Positions 31,066-43,838 of a DNA stretch of 64,000 nt are shown in pieces. The notes under the pieces were generated by a model. It searched no databases and was not told where the DNA came from. It saw nothing but the letters and a program-made list of their open reading frames with translations. The stretch lies in assembly GCA_030824555.1 (NCBI GenBank), contig JAVBXK010000049.1, positions 1 to 64,000 of the forward strand, read 5' to 3'. This DNA is from a bacterium (lineage in GTDB: Bacteria > Pseudomonadota > Gammaproteobacteria > Burkholderiales > Burkholderiaceae_C). The position numbers and the translations under genes were made by a program. The stretch's first letter is position 1, and each line of letters opens with the position of its first letter.

Positions 31066-31734
31066 ATGAATTCGGCAGATGCCCTCAGCATCGTTGAGGC
31101 TGCATTGATATGCAGTGGTCAACCCTTGTCCATCCGCACACTTCAGACGCTGTTCGATGGGCAGGTGGGTGCTGACACGATCAAGCGTCTGCTGTTTGAC
31201 CTGCAAATGCGTTGGCAGGACCGTGGCGTGGAATTGGTCGAGGTGTCCACAGGTTGGCGCTTCCAGACAAAGCCCGCACTTCGCCCATTCTTGGACAGGC
31301 TGTTTCCGGAGAAACCACCCAAATACTCCCGCGCCACACTTGAAACTTTGGCCATCATTGCCTACCGTCAACCCGTCACGCGGGGCGACATGGAGGATAT
31401 CCGGGGGGTGACCATCAACTCTTCCATCATCAAGCAATTGGAGGACCGTGGGTGGATCGAAGTCATTGGCCACCGGGACACGGTCGGTCGTCCAGCCTTG
31501 TTTGCGACCACCCGTCAGTTTCTGGATGACCTGGGTTTGAACGCACTTGATCAATTGCCCACACTGGATGCAGACTTTGTAGCCTCCGTAACGGAGGGTT
31601 CCATGTTGTTGCCACTGGAAGCTGCACCCGAAACCGACGCGGCTCCTGATGCCGCGCCACCACCGCCAATCGGAACAGATCTGGCCCCCATTTTTTTGAG
31701 CGCCGAATCGGCGGATGAACCACATGGCTCCTGA
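31066..31734 (+). CDS. scpB: Segregation and condensation protein B
   Basis: [62 protein letters not shown]. Confidence 0.95.
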   Translation: MNSADALSIVEAALICSGQPLSIRTLQTLFDGQVGADTIKRLLFDLQMRWQDRGVELVEVSTGWRFQTKPALRPFLDRLFPEKPPKYSRATLETLAIIAYRQPVTRGDMEDIRGVTINSSIIKQLEDRGWIEVIGHRDTVGRPALFATTRQFLDDLGLNALDQLPTLDADFVASVTEGSMLLPLEAAPETDAAPDAAPPPPIGTDLAPIFLSAESADEPHGS

Positions 31735-32905
31735 CCACACCCCCAAACAGCCGTCATTGACAGCTGATGCCCAAAGTGCCAATGAGGCCACAAAGTTGCC
31801 CGCAGCAGGCATCAGCTTTGAACAGGTTTTGAGTGGCGAATTTGATGCCGAGGCCGAGCAAGCCGACGCAGCTGACACCAAGCGTGTGTTGGCCCCCCAA
31901 GCTGACAGTCCCAAACTGCACAAGGTCCTGGCCCAGGCTGGTCTGGGCTCCCGACTGGAAATGGAGAAGCTGATACTGGAAGGGCGCATCTCCGTCAATG
32001 GCGAGCCCGCTCATGTGGGTCAGCGAATCCAGATCGGAGACAGCATCAAGGTCAATGGCAAACCCGTCCGGGTGCGCTTGACGCCCCAGCCGCCCAGGGT
32101 GCTGGCGTACCACAAACCAGCAGGCGAAGTGGTGACACACGACGACCCCCAAAACCGGCCCACGGTGTTCAGGCGCCTGCCACGCTTGTACCAGGGCAAA
32201 TGGCAGTCAGTGGGTCGATTGGATCTGAACACCGAGGGCTTGTTGCTGCTCACCAACGCCGGCGAACTGGCCAACCAATTGATGCACCCCAGATTCGGCC
32301 TCGAGCGTGAATACGCCGTGCGGGTATTGGGTGCGCTCAGCAACGAAGAGAAGGCACGTTTGCTGGCCGGGGTCATGCTCGAAGACGGCGCGGCACAGTT
32401 CAAGTCGATTGAAGATGGTGGCGGTGACGGTGCCAACTGCTGGTACAGGGTGACCATTGCAGAAGGCCGTAACCGGGAGGTGCGCCGGATGTTCGAAGCG
32501 GTTGGCCATGCCGTCAGCCGTTTGATCCGCATACGCTACGGCTCCATGTTGCTGCCCAAAGGGCTCAAACGCGGTGCGTGGGTGGAGTTGAGCGAAGCTG
32601 ACATTGCGCTGCTGACGCGCGCATCTGCTGTCGAGCGCACGGTCAGTCGACGTGCGCCGACTGCCCCCAGAGCCCAACCCACCGGCCGAGGCGGCAGGGC
32701 AGGGGCCTCAGGGCGAGCACCTGCCGGGCGCTCAGTTCAGGTCCAGAAAGATGCGCAACCTGATCCAATGAAAACATCCGTCGGGTACATCGGTGGGGAT
32801 GCGCTGGCCAGACAGCGCCAGGAACAAAAACGGGGCGGTCGTGGGGGGCGCACCGGTGGCACGGGATCGAGCGGCCCGGCACGGGGTGGTTTCCGCAAGG
32901 GTTGA
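31715..32905 (+). CDS. rluB: 23S rRNA pseudouridine 2605 synthase
   Basis: S4 domain [67 protein letters not shown]-terminal Arg/Gly-rich tail. Confidence 0.94.
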   Translation: MNHMAPDHTPKQPSLTADAQSANEATKLPAAGISFEQVLSGEFDAEAEQADAADTKRVLAPQADSPKLHKVLAQAGLGSRLEMEKLILEGRISVNGEPAHVGQRIQIGDSIKVNGKPVRVRLTPQPPRVLAYHKPAGEVVTHDDPQNRPTVFRRLPRLYQGKWQSVGRLDLNTEGLLLLTNAGELANQLMHPRFGLEREYAVRVLGALSNEEKARLLAGVMLEDGAAQFKSIEDGGGDGANCWYRVTIAEGRNREVRRMFEAVGHAVSRLIRIRYGSMLLPKGLKRGAWVELSEADIALLTRASAVERTVSRRAPTAPRAQPTGRGGRAGASGRAPAGRSVQVQKDAQPDPMKTSVGYIGGDALARQRQEQKRGGRGGRTGGTGSSGPARGGFRKG

Positions 32906-33001
32906 CGTATCAAGCGGTTGTGTGGTTTGCCCAAATAGGCATGGCTCAGCCAAGGTAAAATGGAAGGCTTAGCAATTTTTCAACCTTCTCAGGAAAACAA
33001 C

Positions 33002-33427
33002 ATGGCCATTGAACGCACCCTCTCCATCATCAAACCCGACGCTGTGGCAAAGAATGTCATCGGTCAGATCTATGCACGCTTTGAAGCTGCTGGCCTGAAG
33101 GTCATCGCAGCTCGCATGGCTCACCTGTCCCGCACAGAAGCAGAGGCGTTCTACGGCGTCCACAAGGCACGTCCTTTCTTCAAGGATCTGGTGGATTTCA
33201 TGGTGTCCGGCCCTGTCATGATTCAGGTTTTGGAAGGTGACAACGCCATCGCCAAGAACCGTGAATTGATGGGCGCTACTGACCCCAAGAAGGCCGATGC
33301 CGGCACCATCCGCGCCGACTTCGCTGACAGCATTGACGCCAATGCTGTGCACGGTTCCGATGCTCCTGAAACGGCTCAAGTTGAAATCGGCTTCTTCTTT
33401 GCAGGCATGAACGTCTACAGCCGTTGA
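33002..33427 (+). CDS. ndk: Nucleoside diphosphate kinase
   Basis: [53 protein letters not shown]. Confidence 0.98.
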   Translation: MAIERTLSIIKPDAVAKNVIGQIYARFEAAGLKVIAARMAHLSRTEAEAFYGVHKARPFFKDLVDFMVSGPVMIQVLEGDNAIAKNRELMGATDPKKADAGTIRADFADSIDANAVHGSDAPETAQVEIGFFFAGMNVYSR

Positions 33428-33428
33428 G

Positions 33429-34568
33429 ATGACCACCGCCAACCTGCTTGATTTTGATTTGGACGGGTTGGCCGCCTTTTGTGAGCGGCTCGGGGAAAAA
33501 CGCTTCCGGGCCGTTCAGTTGTTTCGTTGGATTCATCAAAGGGGGCAATCCCGTTTTGATGAGATGAGTGACTTGGCCAAAACCTTGCGGGCCAAGCTGC
33601 AGACAACAGCGCACATCGCTGCATTGCCGGTTGTGTCCATGCAGGCGTCTGCCGACGGCACGATCAAATGGCTGTTCGATGTGGGCGAGGGCAATGCAGT
33701 TGAATCCGTTTTCATACCCGAGTCAGACCGAGGCACACTGTGTGTGTCATCACAAGCCGGGTGTGCTGTGGGTTGTCGGTTTTGCTCGACAGGCCATCAA
33801 GGCTTCAGCCGAAACCTGACGACAGGTGAAATCGTCGCCCAACTTTGGTATGCCGAACATTTTTTGCGTCAGCGCTTCAACACCGACGAGCGAGTCATTT
33901 CCAATGTGGTGATGATGGGCATGGGGGAGCCGCTGCAGAACTATGGGGCTCTGATCCCCGCGTTGAAAGTTATGCTGGACGACCATGGGTACGGCCTATC
34001 ACGTCGGCGTGTGACGGTTTCGACGTCTGGTGTCGTGCCCATGATCGAGCGCCTGAGCAACGATTGCCCGGTTGCATTGGCCGTGTCCCTTCACGCCCCC
34101 ACCGATTCCTTGCGTGACGGCCTTGTGCCGTTGAACAGAAAGTATCCGCTTGCAGAGTTGATGGCAGCGTGTATCGAATACTTGCCGAAAGCACCTCGCG
34201 ATTTCCTCACGTTTGAATACTGCATGCTCGCTGGCGTGAACGATCAGCCTGAGCATGCCACCCAATTGATCGAATTGTTGCAAACGCACAAACGGCGTGG
34301 CCTCAACAGCAAGATCAACCTGATTCCGTTCAATCCGTTCCCTGAGTCGGGGTTGCGGTGTGCTGACCGTTCAACGGTCACGGCCTTTGCTGATCGTTTG
34401 GTGGCGGCTGGCTTTGTCACGACGGTTCGCAAGACCCGCGGTGACGATATCGATGCCGCGTGCGGTCAGCTTGCGGGTGATGTCAGGGACAGAACCCAGG
34501 CGCAGACGCGTATGCGGGCCTTGCGCGAGCAACCCATTGCATTCAAACCACGTGAGGTCACACCATGA
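33429..34568 (+). CDS. rlmN: 23S rRNA (adenine2503-C2)-methyltransferase
   Basis: [27 protein letters not shown] radical SAM motif; [26 protein letters not shown]. Confidence 0.97.
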   Translation: MTTANLLDFDLDGLAAFCERLGEKRFRAVQLFRWIHQRGQSRFDEMSDLAKTLRAKLQTTAHIAALPVVSMQASADGTIKWLFDVGEGNAVESVFIPESDRGTLCVSSQAGCAVGCRFCSTGHQGFSRNLTTGEIVAQLWYAEHFLRQRFNTDERVISNVVMMGMGEPLQNYGALIPALKVMLDDHGYGLSRRRVTVSTSGVVPMIERLSNDCPVALAVSLHAPTDSLRDGLVPLNRKYPLAELMAACIEYLPKAPRDFLTFEYCMLAGVNDQPEHATQLIELLQTHKRRGLNSKINLIPFNPFPESGLRCADRSTVTAFADRLVAAGFVTTVRKTRGDDIDAACGQLAGDVRDRTQAQTRMRALREQPIAFKPREVTP

Positions 34569-35371
34569 CCATTGGTCGCGTTACTCTGTTTGCGGTGTTT
34601 GTTTCATTGCTGGGGTTGGCAGGATGTGCCACCGATGCTGGCCGCTCGCAAGCCAGCACCACTGGCGCGGATCTGACGACCGAATCTGACGAACCCGAGG
34701 ATCGAAAGAGGGCTCGCATTCGGACTGAGTTAGCTGGCGGCTATTTCGAGCAAGGTCAAACAGCCGTTGCACTCGACGAGATCAAGCAGGCTGTGGCAGC
34801 CGACCCAAACTATGCACCTGCCTACAACCTGAGAGGCTTGACATACATGCGTTTGGGAGAAGCAGACCTTGCTCGCGAAAGTTTCCGCCGTGCGCTCAGC
34901 CTTGCCCCCAGGGATGCCGACGTTGCACACAATCTGGCATGGCTGCTGTGCCAGCAGCGCCAGTATGCGGAAGCCAACACGCTGTTCAACCAAGTGGTGA
35001 TGAACCCATCCTATCCGGGGCGCGCCAAATCACTGATGGCACAGGGCGTCTGCCTTGCGCGTGCCGGTGATGTTGCACAGGCCGAAGGGGTGTTGACACG
35101 CTCTTTTGAAATCGATCCCGCCAATCCCGTCACGTCCTACAGCCTTGCCCAATTGCTGTTCAAACGTGGCGAACTGTCCACAGCACAGTTTTACCTGCGC
35201 CGCCTGAACAGTGGCAGCATGGCGAATACCGAAACACTTTGGCTTGGCATCAAGGTCGAAATGAAATTGGGAAACCAGCTTGCAGCCCGCCAACTGGGCG
35301 ACCAGTTGAAGCGAGGTTTTCCGCAAGCCAAAGAATTACAGGCCTATGAGCGAGGTGCCTTTGATGAGTGA
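34565..35371 (+). CDS. pilF: Type IV pilus biogenesis/stability TPR lipoprotein PilF/PilW
   Basis: Lipobox [11 protein letters not shown] repeats; overlaps rlmN stop (ATGA) in conserved order. Confidence 0.88.
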   Translation: MTIGRVTLFAVFVSLLGLAGCATDAGRSQASTTGADLTTESDEPEDRKRARIRTELAGGYFEQGQTAVALDEIKQAVAADPNYAPAYNLRGLTYMRLGEADLARESFRRALSLAPRDADVAHNLAWLLCQQRQYAEANTLFNQVVMNPSYPGRAKSLMAQGVCLARAGDVAQAEGVLTRSFEIDPANPVTSYSLAQLLFKRGELSTAQFYLRRLNSGSMANTETLWLGIKVEMKLGNQLAARQLGDQLKRGFPQAKELQAYERGAFDE

Positions 35372-36311
35372 TACGCATGCGGTGTCTGGCACCGATCCGA
35401 CCACATCTGCTGGGCAGCTGTTGCGCGGGGCGCGTGAAGGAGCTGGCTTGCACATCGTTGCATTGGCCGCAGCCCTGAAAGTGCCAGTGCGCAAACTGGA
35501 GGCACTGGAAGCCAACCGGTGGGAAGAGTTGACAGATGCCACCTTTGTGCGCGCACTGGCTGGCAGCGTTGCCCGGCATCTGAAAATAGACGCTGCGCCA
35601 ATTTTGCATGCGTTGCCAACGAGCAAGACCGCCCCTATCGAGGTGCCTGACAACCTCGGTCGTGCCAACGGTACGGGCATGCAGTTCAGTTTGCAGTCAG
35701 GTATCCCGAAAGTGGCATGGCTGGTACTGGCACTGTTGCTGGCCGCATTGACGCTGTACATGCTCCCCGATTCGGTGTTCAAGCAACTGGCTTCGCTCGG
35801 AAACGGTCAGCAGACAGCAGAAGCTCCAATGTCCAAAGCATTCCCCATTGCTGCCAGTGACCTCAATTCGGGTTCGGCTGGCGCCGAAGGTGATGGGGCA
35901 GCCCAGGGCAAAGGTGTCATCGAACAGCCCGAATCCGCAACCAAACCAGCAGTCGTGGCCAACGATCTGGCAACGTCCCCTGTCACCACCGCAGACAAGC
36001 AACCAGTCAACCCGGTTACAACGTCTGTGGCCGTTGCCGCCGCACCCGTGAATACCGCTACAACCCAGGGGGCGAGCACCAAGCTGACCATCAAGGCAAC
36101 TGCCGATACCTGGATAGATGTGACCGGGCAGGATGGGAAACCCCGTGCCCAACGGTTGCTGAAATCGGGGGAAACTGCTGAATTCGATGATTCGCCCGCG
36201 TTCACGGTCGTGATCGGTAACGCAACGGGGGCCAAAGTTTGGGTCAAAGGCCAAGCTTTCGATCTCGCACAGGTTGTGCGGAACAACGTTGCCAGATTCG
36301 ATGCAAAGTGA
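35364..36311 (+). CDS. rodZ: RodZ-like HTH / DUF4115 protein
   Basis: [60 protein letters not shown]-terminal DUF4115 [39 protein letters not shown]. Confidence 0.9.
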   Translation: MSDTHAVSGTDPTTSAGQLLRGAREGAGLHIVALAAALKVPVRKLEALEANRWEELTDATFVRALAGSVARHLKIDAAPILHALPTSKTAPIEVPDNLGRANGTGMQFSLQSGIPKVAWLVLALLLAALTLYMLPDSVFKQLASLGNGQQTAEAPMSKAFPIAASDLNSGSAGAEGDGAAQGKGVIEQPESATKPAVVANDLATSPVTTADKQPVNPVTTSVAVAAAPVNTATTQGASTKLTIKATADTWIDVTGQDGKPRAQRLLKSGETAEFDDSPAFTVVIGNATGAKVWVKGQAFDLAQVVRNNVARFDAK

Positions 36312-36318
36312 GCGTTTG

Positions 36319-37620
36319 ATGACGTCCCCCCCATTTGAAACTGTACCCGCTCAAGCAAAGAATACAGCCGCTGAGCCCGTGGCCTTGCCCGCCATCGTGC
36401 GCTCACCCAGGCTTCAAGCGTCTGTGGTCTGGGGCAGCCATGTCGTGACCGTGGGTGGTGATGCGCCGGTGCGCATCCAATCCATGACCAATACCGACAC
36501 CGTTGATGCAGTGGAAACGGCCATACAGGTCAAGGCGCTGGCCTTGGCTGGCTCTGAACTGGTGCGCATCACAGTCAACAACGATGACGCGGCCCGTGCG
36601 GTTCCCCATATCCGGGACCAGCTCGATCGCATGGGTATCGATGTGCCTTTGGTCGGTGACTTCCATTACAACGGCCACAAGTTGCTGACGGATCATCCCG
36701 CATGTGCCCAAGCGTTGTCCAAATACCGCATCAATCCAGGCAACGTGGGCAAGGGTGACAAGCGGGACAGGCAGTTCGGTCAAATGATTGAAATTGCCGC
36801 CAAGCTTGACAAGGCTGTTCGCATCGGGGTGAACTGGGGCAGCCTTGATCAGGACCTGCTTGCGCGACTGATGGACGAAAACAGCCGCAGAGCCGTACCT
36901 TGGGACGCTCGGCAAGTCATGTACGAAGCGTTGATGTCGTCTGCCATCGAATCGGCGCAGATGGCCGAAGAGTTGGGCTTGCCTGCACGGCAGATCATCC
37001 TGTCATGCAAGGTCAGTGGCGTTCAAGACCTGATTGCCGTCTACCAAGGCTTGGCACAGCGGTGTAGTTATGCGCTGCACCTGGGCCTTACCGAAGCGGG
37101 GATGGGCACGAAAGGCACGGTCGCCTCGGCTGCAGCACTGTCGGTGCTGCTGCAGCAGGGCATAGGCGACACCATTCGCGTGTCGCTGACCCCTGAGCCC
37201 GGCGAGGCCCGGACACAGGAAGTGGTGGTGGCATCCGAGATTTTGCAATCACTCGGGTTGCGCACATTTGTGCCCAGCGTCACGGCCTGTCCGGGTTGCG
37301 GTCGCACGACCAGCACGACTTTTCAGGAGCTGGCCAAGCAAATTGACGATTTCCTGCGCCAGTCCATGCCCGTGTGGCGGACACAGTATCCCGGTGTCGA
37401 GAACATGAAAGTGGCGGTGATGGGCTGCATCGTCAACGGACCAGGCGAAAGCAAACACGCCGACATCGGTATCAGCCTGCCTGGCACGGGAGAAGCCCCT
37501 GCGGCCCCAGTCTATATAGATGGCGAAAAGACCCTCACGCTGCGTGGCGGCAACATAGCCAACGACTTTCAGTCGGTGGTCGAGCGGTACATTCAACAAC
37601 GTTTTGGCGCACAAACCTGA
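36319..37620 (+). CDS. ispG: (E)-4-hydroxy-3-methylbut-2-enyl-diphosphate synthase
   Basis: [67 protein letters not shown]. Confidence 0.97.
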   Translation: MTSPPFETVPAQAKNTAAEPVALPAIVRSPRLQASVVWGSHVVTVGGDAPVRIQSMTNTDTVDAVETAIQVKALALAGSELVRITVNNDDAARAVPHIRDQLDRMGIDVPLVGDFHYNGHKLLTDHPACAQALSKYRINPGNVGKGDKRDRQFGQMIEIAAKLDKAVRIGVNWGSLDQDLLARLMDENSRRAVPWDARQVMYEALMSSAIESAQMAEELGLPARQIILSCKVSGVQDLIAVYQGLAQRCSYALHLGLTEAGMGTKGTVASAAALSVLLQQGIGDTIRVSLTPEPGEARTQEVVVASEILQSLGLRTFVPSVTACPGCGRTTSTTFQELAKQIDDFLRQSMPVWRTQYPGVENMKVAVMGCIVNGPGESKHADIGISLPGTGEAPAAPVYIDGEKTLTLRGGNIANDFQSVVERYIQQRFGAQT

Positions 37621-37646
37621 CTTGCAGGTGCGAGCGAAATCCCCCT

Positions 37647-38942
37647 ATGGCAGACAAAATCACGGCCGTCAAAGGCATGAACGACATCCTTCCTGCGGAA
37701 TCCGCAGGCTGGGAGTGGCTGGAACAGCAGTTGCGCAACCTGATGGCAGCCTACGGCTATCGCAACGTACGCACCCCCATCGTTGAACCCACGGCTTTGT
37801 TTGTGCGAGGTTTGGGCGAAGTGACGGACATCGTCGAAAAAGAGATGTACTCGTTCGAGGACCGCCTGAACGGTGAAGCCTTGACTTTGCGGCCCGAAAA
37901 CACCGCAGGCGTGGTGCGGGCGGTGGCCGAGCACGCCATGCTGTATGACGGCGGCAAGCGGCTGTACTACATGGGCCCCATGTTCCGGCACGAGCGTCCC
38001 CAACGTGGCCGTTACCGCCAGTTTCACCAGTTCGGCGCTGAAGCCCTGGGCTTTGCCGGGCCGGATGTCGATGCCGAGCTCATCATGATGGCGTGTGACC
38101 TCTGGTCTCGCTTGGGGCTGACCGGTGTCAAGCTCGAAATCAACAGCCTGGGTCAACCCGCCGAGCGTTTGCAACACAGGCAAGCGTTGATTGCCTACCT
38201 GTCTGCACACCAGGACCAACTGGACGAAGATGCCCGCCGCCGCCTGCACAGCAACCCGTTGCGAATTCTGGATACCAAGAACCCTGCCATGCAGGTGCTG
38301 GTCAATGGCGCGCCGCGGCTCATGGATCATTTGGGTGCCGAGTCGCTGGCGCATTTCAATGGCCTGAAAGCCATTCTGGACGCGAACGACGTGGCCTACA
38401 CCATCAACCCTCGGTTGGTGCGTGGCATGGACTACTACAACCTCTCGGTGTTCGAGTTCGTCACCGATCAGTTGGGTTCACAGGGCACGGTGTGTGCTGG
38501 TGGCCGCTACGACGGTCTCATCGGTCAGATTGGTGGCAAACCTGCGCCAGCGGTGGGCTGGGCGCTGGGCATGGAACGCATCCTTGAGCTGTTGAAATCG
38601 GCAAACCTGCTGCCAGCTCCGCCGGTGGTGGATGCGTATGCCGTGGTGGCCACGGCAAATGCATGGCCAACGGTTGCAAACGTGTTGCGCACGCTTCGCG
38701 CCCAGGGTTTGAACGTGCTGATGCACAGCGCCGGGCCAGACGGGTTGGGCAGCATGAAGTCTCAGTTCAAGAAAGCCGATGGCAGCGGTGCGCGCTATGC
38801 ACTGGTGTTCGGTGAAGACGAATTGGCCCATGGCATGGTTTCGGTCAAGCCCCTGCGGGCCGATCCCAACGGCACACCCACCGTGCAACGACAGTTGCCC
38901 ATTGCGGAATCTGCCCGTTGGGCAACGGAACTCCAAGCCTGA
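37647..38942 (+). CDS. hisS: Histidine--tRNA ligase
   Basis: [59 protein letters not shown] at 37647. Confidence 0.97.
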   Translation: MADKITAVKGMNDILPAESAGWEWLEQQLRNLMAAYGYRNVRTPIVEPTALFVRGLGEVTDIVEKEMYSFEDRLNGEALTLRPENTAGVVRAVAEHAMLYDGGKRLYYMGPMFRHERPQRGRYRQFHQFGAEALGFAGPDVDAELIMMACDLWSRLGLTGVKLEINSLGQPAERLQHRQALIAYLSAHQDQLDEDARRRLHSNPLRILDTKNPAMQVLVNGAPRLMDHLGAESLAHFNGLKAILDANDVAYTINPRLVRGMDYYNLSVFEFVTDQLGSQGTVCAGGRYDGLIGQIGGKPAPAVGWALGMERILELLKSANLLPAPPVVDAYAVVATANAWPTVANVLRTLRAQGLNVLMHSAGPDGLGSMKSQFKKADGSGARYALVFGEDELAHGMVSVKPLRADPNGTPTVQRQLPIAESARWATELQA

Positions 38943-38976
38943 CAAGCTAACCCAATACGACGCAAGTCAGCGGCCA

Positions 38977-39005
38977 ATGACCCCCTGCGTGGGGTCACCT
39001 AGAAT
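38977..39005 (+). promoter_or_regulatory. Candidate promoter with dyad for yfgM-bamB-der
   Basis: ATGACC (38977-38982) - 17 nt - TAGAAT (39000-39005); TGACCCC-CTGCGT-GGGGTCA dyad (38978-38997) covers -35 and spacer. Confidence 0.55.
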
Positions 39006-39031
39006 CCGCAAGGCTCACACATTCAAATCTC

Positions 39032-39697
39032 ATGGCAAATACCCTCGATCTCGAAGAACAAGAACAGCTGGACCAGATCAAACATTTCTGGAGCCGCTAT
39101 GGCAATGTCATCACCTGGGCAGCCATTGCCATCTTCGGCAGCATCGCCGCATGGAACGCCTGGCAATACTGGCAAACCAAGCAGTCTGCAGCCGCATCGG
39201 TGCTGTACGACGAAGTCGAACGTGCCGTGTCTGACCGTGACGCACAGCGCATGGACCGCGCGCTCACTGACCTCAAAGACAAATACGGCAGCACTGTGTT
39301 TGCCCAGCAAGGTGCACTGCTGGCTGCGAAAGGGCTGTTCGCGGCGGGTGCGGCTGACAAAGCCAAGGCTGGTTTGGAATGGGCCGCCGGGCAAACCACA
39401 GATCCGGCCCTGCAAGCCATCGCACGCTTGCGCTTGTCTGCGCTGGCATTGGAGCAAAAAGACGCCGACGGTGCAGCCAAGTGGCTTGAAGGTGCCATGC
39501 CACCCGAGTTTGCCGCGTTGTCCGCTGACCGAAAAGGAGACATTCACATGTCCAAAGACCAGAAAACAGAAGCCCGTCAGGCCTACCAACAGGCTTTCAG
39601 TCTGATGGGTGATCAGGTCGAATACCGTCGGCTCATTGAAGTCAAGCTCAATGCGCTGGGTGTGGACGTGTCGGGTGCCTCTACCAACAAAAAGTGA
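39032..39697 (+). CDS. yfgM: YfgM-family TPR protein
   Basis: LDLEEQEQLDQIKHFWSRYGNVITWAAIAIFGSIAAWNAWQYWQ; precedes bamB as in related genomes. Confidence 0.88.
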   Translation: MANTLDLEEQEQLDQIKHFWSRYGNVITWAAIAIFGSIAAWNAWQYWQTKQSAAASVLYDEVERAVSDRDAQRMDRALTDLKDKYGSTVFAQQGALLAAKGLFAAGAADKAKAGLEWAAGQTTDPALQAIARLRLSALALEQKDADGAAKWLEGAMPPEFAALSADRKGDIHMSKDQKTEARQAYQQAFSLMGDQVEYRRLIEVKLNALGVDVSGASTNKK

Positions 39698-40845
39698 GCA
39701 TAAAAATGCAACGAAAATGGGCTTCAGCGCTTTCATTTAGGCAAATGTTTGCTCTATTTTTTGTGTTATTTCTAACTGCCTGCGGCTCCAGTGGCGGGCG
39801 TCCCAAACCAGCAGAGCTGCAACCATTGGTGTCGATGATCGGGGCCAAGCAGGTCTGGGTCAGCCCTGTTGGGCCCGGCGGCAACGCGGCCTCCATTGCC
39901 GTTACAGACGGCCGTGTAGCCGTGGTCAGTGGCAGTGGCACGGTGGCTGTGTTGGATGCAGCCACGGGTGCAGACATCTGGCGCATGAGCACAGGGGCCA
40001 AACTGACATCTGGCATTGGCTACGACGGGCATCTTGCTGCTGTCGCGAGCGAGCGCAACGAGTTGATGGCCGTGGTGGGTGGGCAAACCGTCTGGCGCGC
40101 GCGTCTGACTGCGGCCACCTACACCGCGCCGCTCGTTGCGGGTCAGCGGGTGTTTGTACTGACAGCAGACCGCACGGTTGCTGCCTACGACGGTAACTCC
40201 GGTGCCAAGCTCTGGAGCCAGACCCGCACTGGAGAGCCGCTGATCCTGCGTCAACCGGGTGTGCTGCTGGCTGTGGGCGACACCTTGGTGACCGGGCTAG
40301 GCGGACGTCTGGTGGGCATCAATCCCAGCAGCGGCAGCATCAAATGGGAGGTGACCATTGCCGTGCCACGTGGTGGAAACGACATCGAGCGCATGGTGGA
40401 TGTCCTTGGCCCCCCTCATCGTCTGGGCAATCAGGTGTGCGTGCGTGCTTACCAGGTGAAAGTGGCTTGTGTCGACGCACAGCGCGGCACACTGACATGG
40501 AACACCAACGCCGATGGGCGCACCGGCCTGCACGGTGACGACACCCTCGTTTTTGGCGTCGAGAGCAACGACAAGCCTGTGGCTTGGCAACGCACCACTG
40601 GGCAAAAGACCTGGTCACAGGACAAACTGCTGAATCGCGAGCTGACTGCGCCGCTGGCACTGGGGCGTTCAGTGGTGGTGGGTGATGCGTTCGGATTCAT
40701 GCACCTGCTGTCGCGCGAAGACGGCAGCCTGATGGCACGGCTGCCAACCGATGGTTCCCCCATTGTCAGCACGCCGACATTGGCCGGTGAAACCTTGCTG
40801 GCCCTGACACGCAACGGCAACCTGTATGCGTGGCGCCCACAGTGA
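39694..40845 (+). CDS. bamB: Outer membrane protein assembly factor BamB
   Basis: Lipobox LFLTACGSS; PQQ-like propeller repeats (GATGADIWRMSTGAKL, LLALTRNGNLYAWR). Confidence 0.94.
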   Translation: MSIKMQRKWASALSFRQMFALFFVLFLTACGSSGGRPKPAELQPLVSMIGAKQVWVSPVGPGGNAASIAVTDGRVAVVSGSGTVAVLDAATGADIWRMSTGAKLTSGIGYDGHLAAVASERNELMAVVGGQTVWRARLTAATYTAPLVAGQRVFVLTADRTVAAYDGNSGAKLWSQTRTGEPLILRQPGVLLAVGDTLVTGLGGRLVGINPSSGSIKWEVTIAVPRGGNDIERMVDVLGPPHRLGNQVCVRAYQVKVACVDAQRGTLTWNTNADGRTGLHGDDTLVFGVESNDKPVAWQRTTGQKTWSQDKLLNRELTAPLALGRSVVVGDAFGFMHLLSREDGSLMARLPTDGSPIVSTPTLAGETLLALTRNGNLYAWRPQ

Positions 40846-40886
40846 CGTGTGGCCAAATTTTTTTGTTTACTGAAGTCTGATTCCAC

Positions 40887-42224
40887 TTGAAACCTGTACT
40901 GGCCCTCGTCGGGCGCCCCAATGTGGGCAAATCGACCCTGTTCAACCGTCTCACCAAGACACGTGACGCCATCGTCGCCGACTTTGCGGGCCTGACACGG
41001 GACCGCCACTACGGCAACGGCAGGCTGGGTCCACGCGAATACATCGTGATCGACACGGGTGGTTTCGAGCCCGATGCTGGCGACGGCAGCATCTACAAAG
41101 AGATGGCCAAGCAAACGCGTCAGGCCGTGGCAGAAGCCGATGTCGTGCTGTTCCTCGTGGATGCCAGGGCTGGGGTGAGCGCACAGGACCACGACATCGC
41201 CAACTACCTGCGGCGTCTGGGCAAACATTGCCTGTTGGTGGCCAACAAGTCCGAAGGCATGCAGGACGGAGTGAAGCTGTCAGAGTTCTTTGAACTGGGC
41301 CTGGGTGAGGTTCTGGCGGTGTCGGCCTCTCATGGTCAGGGCATCCGTGGTCTCACGGAAGCAGCCCTTGACTTGCTTCCGCCACCCGACGAGGACGCGG
41401 AAGCGGAAGAAGACCCCGGCGTCATCAAGCTCGCAGTGGCAGGGCGCCCCAATGTGGGCAAAAGCACACTGATCAATGCGTGGCTGGGTGAGGAGCGCTT
41501 GGTGGCGTTCGACCTGCCTGGCACCACACGCGATGCCATCTCTGTGCCTTTCGAGCGCGATGGCAGCCGCTTCGAGCTGATTGACACGGCAGGCCTGCGC
41601 CGCAAAGGCAAGGTATTCGAGGCCATCGAGAAGTTCTCTGTGGTCAAGACGTTGCAGGCTATTGAGAATGCAAACGTCGTGCTGTTACTGCTCGATGCCA
41701 CGCAAGGCGTGACCGATCAGGATGCACACATTGCGGGCTATATCCTCGAAAGCGGCCGAGCCGTGGTGCTGGCCATCAACAAATGGGACGCGGTTGATGA
41801 ATACCAGCGCAAGGTCGTCGAGCGTTCGGTCGAGCAGCGCCTGGCTTTCCTGAAATTTGCTGCGCTGCACCTCATTTCTGCCAAGAAGCGGCAAGGTCTG
41901 ACGCCGGTCTGGAAATCCATTGCGCAAGCGCATGCGGCAGCCAACCGAAAAATGTCAACCCCTGTGCTGACCCGCTTGTTGCTGGAGGCGCTGCAGTTCC
42001 AGCAACCTCAGCGAAGTGGCATGTTCCGTCCGAAGCTGCGCTACGCCCATCAGGGTGGTATGAATCCGCCTGTTGTGGTGATTCACGGCAATTCACTTGA
42101 ACACGTTTCCGATACGTACAAGCGCTACCTCGAAGGGCGATTCCGCAAGGCGTTCGACTTGGTGGGCACGCCATTGCGTATCGAGCTGAAAACCTCAACC
42201 AACCCTTACAAAGATCAGGATTAA
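40887..42224 (+). CDS. der: Ribosome biogenesis GTPase Der
   Basis: Two GTPase domains [12 protein letters not shown] and [15 protein letters not shown] start. Confidence 0.97.
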   Translation: MKPVLALVGRPNVGKSTLFNRLTKTRDAIVADFAGLTRDRHYGNGRLGPREYIVIDTGGFEPDAGDGSIYKEMAKQTRQAVAEADVVLFLVDARAGVSAQDHDIANYLRRLGKHCLLVANKSEGMQDGVKLSEFFELGLGEVLAVSASHGQGIRGLTEAALDLLPPPDEDAEAEEDPGVIKLAVAGRPNVGKSTLINAWLGEERLVAFDLPGTTRDAISVPFERDGSRFELIDTAGLRRKGKVFEAIEKFSVVKTLQAIENANVVLLLLDATQGVTDQDAHIAGYILESGRAVVLAINKWDAVDEYQRKVVERSVEQRLAFLKFAALHLISAKKRQGLTPVWKSIAQAHAAANRKMSTPVLTRLLLEALQFQQPQRSGMFRPKLRYAHQGGMNPPVVVIHGNSLEHVSDTYKRYLEGRFRKAFDLVGTPLRIELKTSTNPYKDQD

Positions 42225-42300
42225 CCCCTTGCTGCAGCATGCACAAGTGTTTGCTGTGGTAAGGTAGGTTCTCCTCAACTCTTTGAACACGGAACATATC

Positions 42301-42552
42301 GTGAGCAATAACAAAGGCCAACTCTTGCAAGACCCTTTTCTGAACCAGCTCAGGCGTGAACATGTGCCTGTGTCCATTTACCTGGTCAATGGCATCAAAC
42401 TGCAGGGTCAGATCGAATCGTTCGACCAGTACGTTGTGCTGTTGCGCAACACCGTGACACAGATGGTGTACAAGCACGCCATTTCCACGATCGTGCCGGG
42501 TCGTCCCGTACAGTTCTCTGTGGCGGGTGACGAACCTGCCAGCGCGAACTGA
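42301..42552 (+). CDS. hfq: RNA chaperone Hfq
   Basis: [67 protein letters not shown] start at 42301. Confidence 0.98.
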   Translation: MSNNKGQLLQDPFLNQLRREHVPVSIYLVNGIKLQGQIESFDQYVVLLRNTVTQMVYKHAISTIVPGRPVQFSVAGDEPASAN

Positions 42553-42593
42553 TCGGCTGCGAATCTCCACTGCCAGGCTTTTCGCTACACGCA

Positions 42594-43781
42594 TTGAATT
42601 CCGACTCGCTTGTTGCCACCTCTACGCCATCGGTCATCCTGGTGGGCGTGGATTTTGGTACGCCTCATTTTGACCGTGAACTCGAAGAACTTGGCTTGCT
42701 TGCGCAAACCGCAGGCTTTGCCGTTGCTGAACGGGTGACCTGCAAGCGTCGGGCGCCCGATCCCGCATTGTTTGTGGGTTCTGGCAAGGCTGAGGAGATC
42801 AAGCTGCTGGTCACGGCCACAGGGGCCAGCGAGGTGCTGTTTGATCAGGCCATCAGCCCTGCGCAGCAACGCAATCTGGAACGGTTTTTGGGTGTTGCTG
42901 TCAATGACCGCACGCTGCTGATCCTCGAGATATTTGCGCAACGGGCCCGCAGCCACGAAGGCAAGCTGCAAGTCGAGCTTGCCCGACTGCAATATGTTTC
43001 GACCCGCCTGGTTCGCCGCTGGTCCCATCTGGAGCGCCAGCGCGGTGGTGTGGGACACCGGGGGGGGCCAGGTGAAACCCAGATCGAGCTGGACCGCCGC
43101 ATGCTGTCGGACAGCATCAAACGCACCCGCGAACGCCTTGAAAAAGTTAAGAAGCAGCGCACCACTCAGCGCCGTCAACGTGACCGGCGCAACGCTTTCA
43201 ATGTTTCACTGGTGGGGTACACGAACGCGGGCAAGTCGTCGCTTTTCAATGCACTGGTCAAGGCCCGTGCCTATGCCGCTGACCAGTTGTTCGCCACACT
43301 TGACACCACCACCCGCCAGTTGTATCTGGGAGACGCCGCCAGTTCAGTGTCGCTGTCCGATACGGTCGGGTTCATTCGGGATTTGCCTCACAACCTGGTG
43401 GATGCGTTTGCAGCTACGCTCCAGGAAGCGGCAGATGCCGATTTGCTGATACACGTGGTCGATGCCGCCAATCCGAATCATTTTGAGCAGATCAACGAGG
43501 TGGAACGCGTGCTGGAAGACATTGGTGCTGCGCACGTGCCTCAGCTGCTGGTCTTCAACAAGTTGGATGCCATTCCCTCAGACAAGCTGCCGGCACAATT
43601 GGTTGACAGCATCGAGCTTGAAGGCCGGGAAGTTGACCGCATCTACGTCAGTGCGCTCAAAGGCACTGGCCTGGCCGCACTGCGCCAAGCGTTGTCTGAC
43701 AGAGTGAAGGCGAGCAAGGATGCCGTCACCGAGCCAGACCCGACAGACCCCCGGTTTATCGATTTGTCCCCTGATAATTGA
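42594..43781 (+). CDS. hflX: GTPase HflX
   Basis: GGPGETQIELDRR; VGYTNAGKSSLFNAL; DTVGFIRDLPHNLVDAFAATL. TTG start. Confidence 0.96.
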   Translation: MNSDSLVATSTPSVILVGVDFGTPHFDRELEELGLLAQTAGFAVAERVTCKRRAPDPALFVGSGKAEEIKLLVTATGASEVLFDQAISPAQQRNLERFLGVAVNDRTLLILEIFAQRARSHEGKLQVELARLQYVSTRLVRRWSHLERQRGGVGHRGGPGETQIELDRRMLSDSIKRTRERLEKVKKQRTTQRRQRDRRNAFNVSLVGYTNAGKSSLFNALVKARAYAADQLFATLDTTTRQLYLGDAASSVSLSDTVGFIRDLPHNLVDAFAATLQEAADADLLIHVVDAANPNHFEQINEVERVLEDIGAAHVPQLLVFNKLDAIPSDKLPAQLVDSIELEGREVDRIYVSALKGTGLAALRQALSDRVKASKDAVTEPDPTDPRFIDLSPDN

Positions 43782-43838
43782 GCCAGTTTGACTGGATACC
43801 GTGACACGGCTCAGCCACATCACTGACTGAATTTCACA

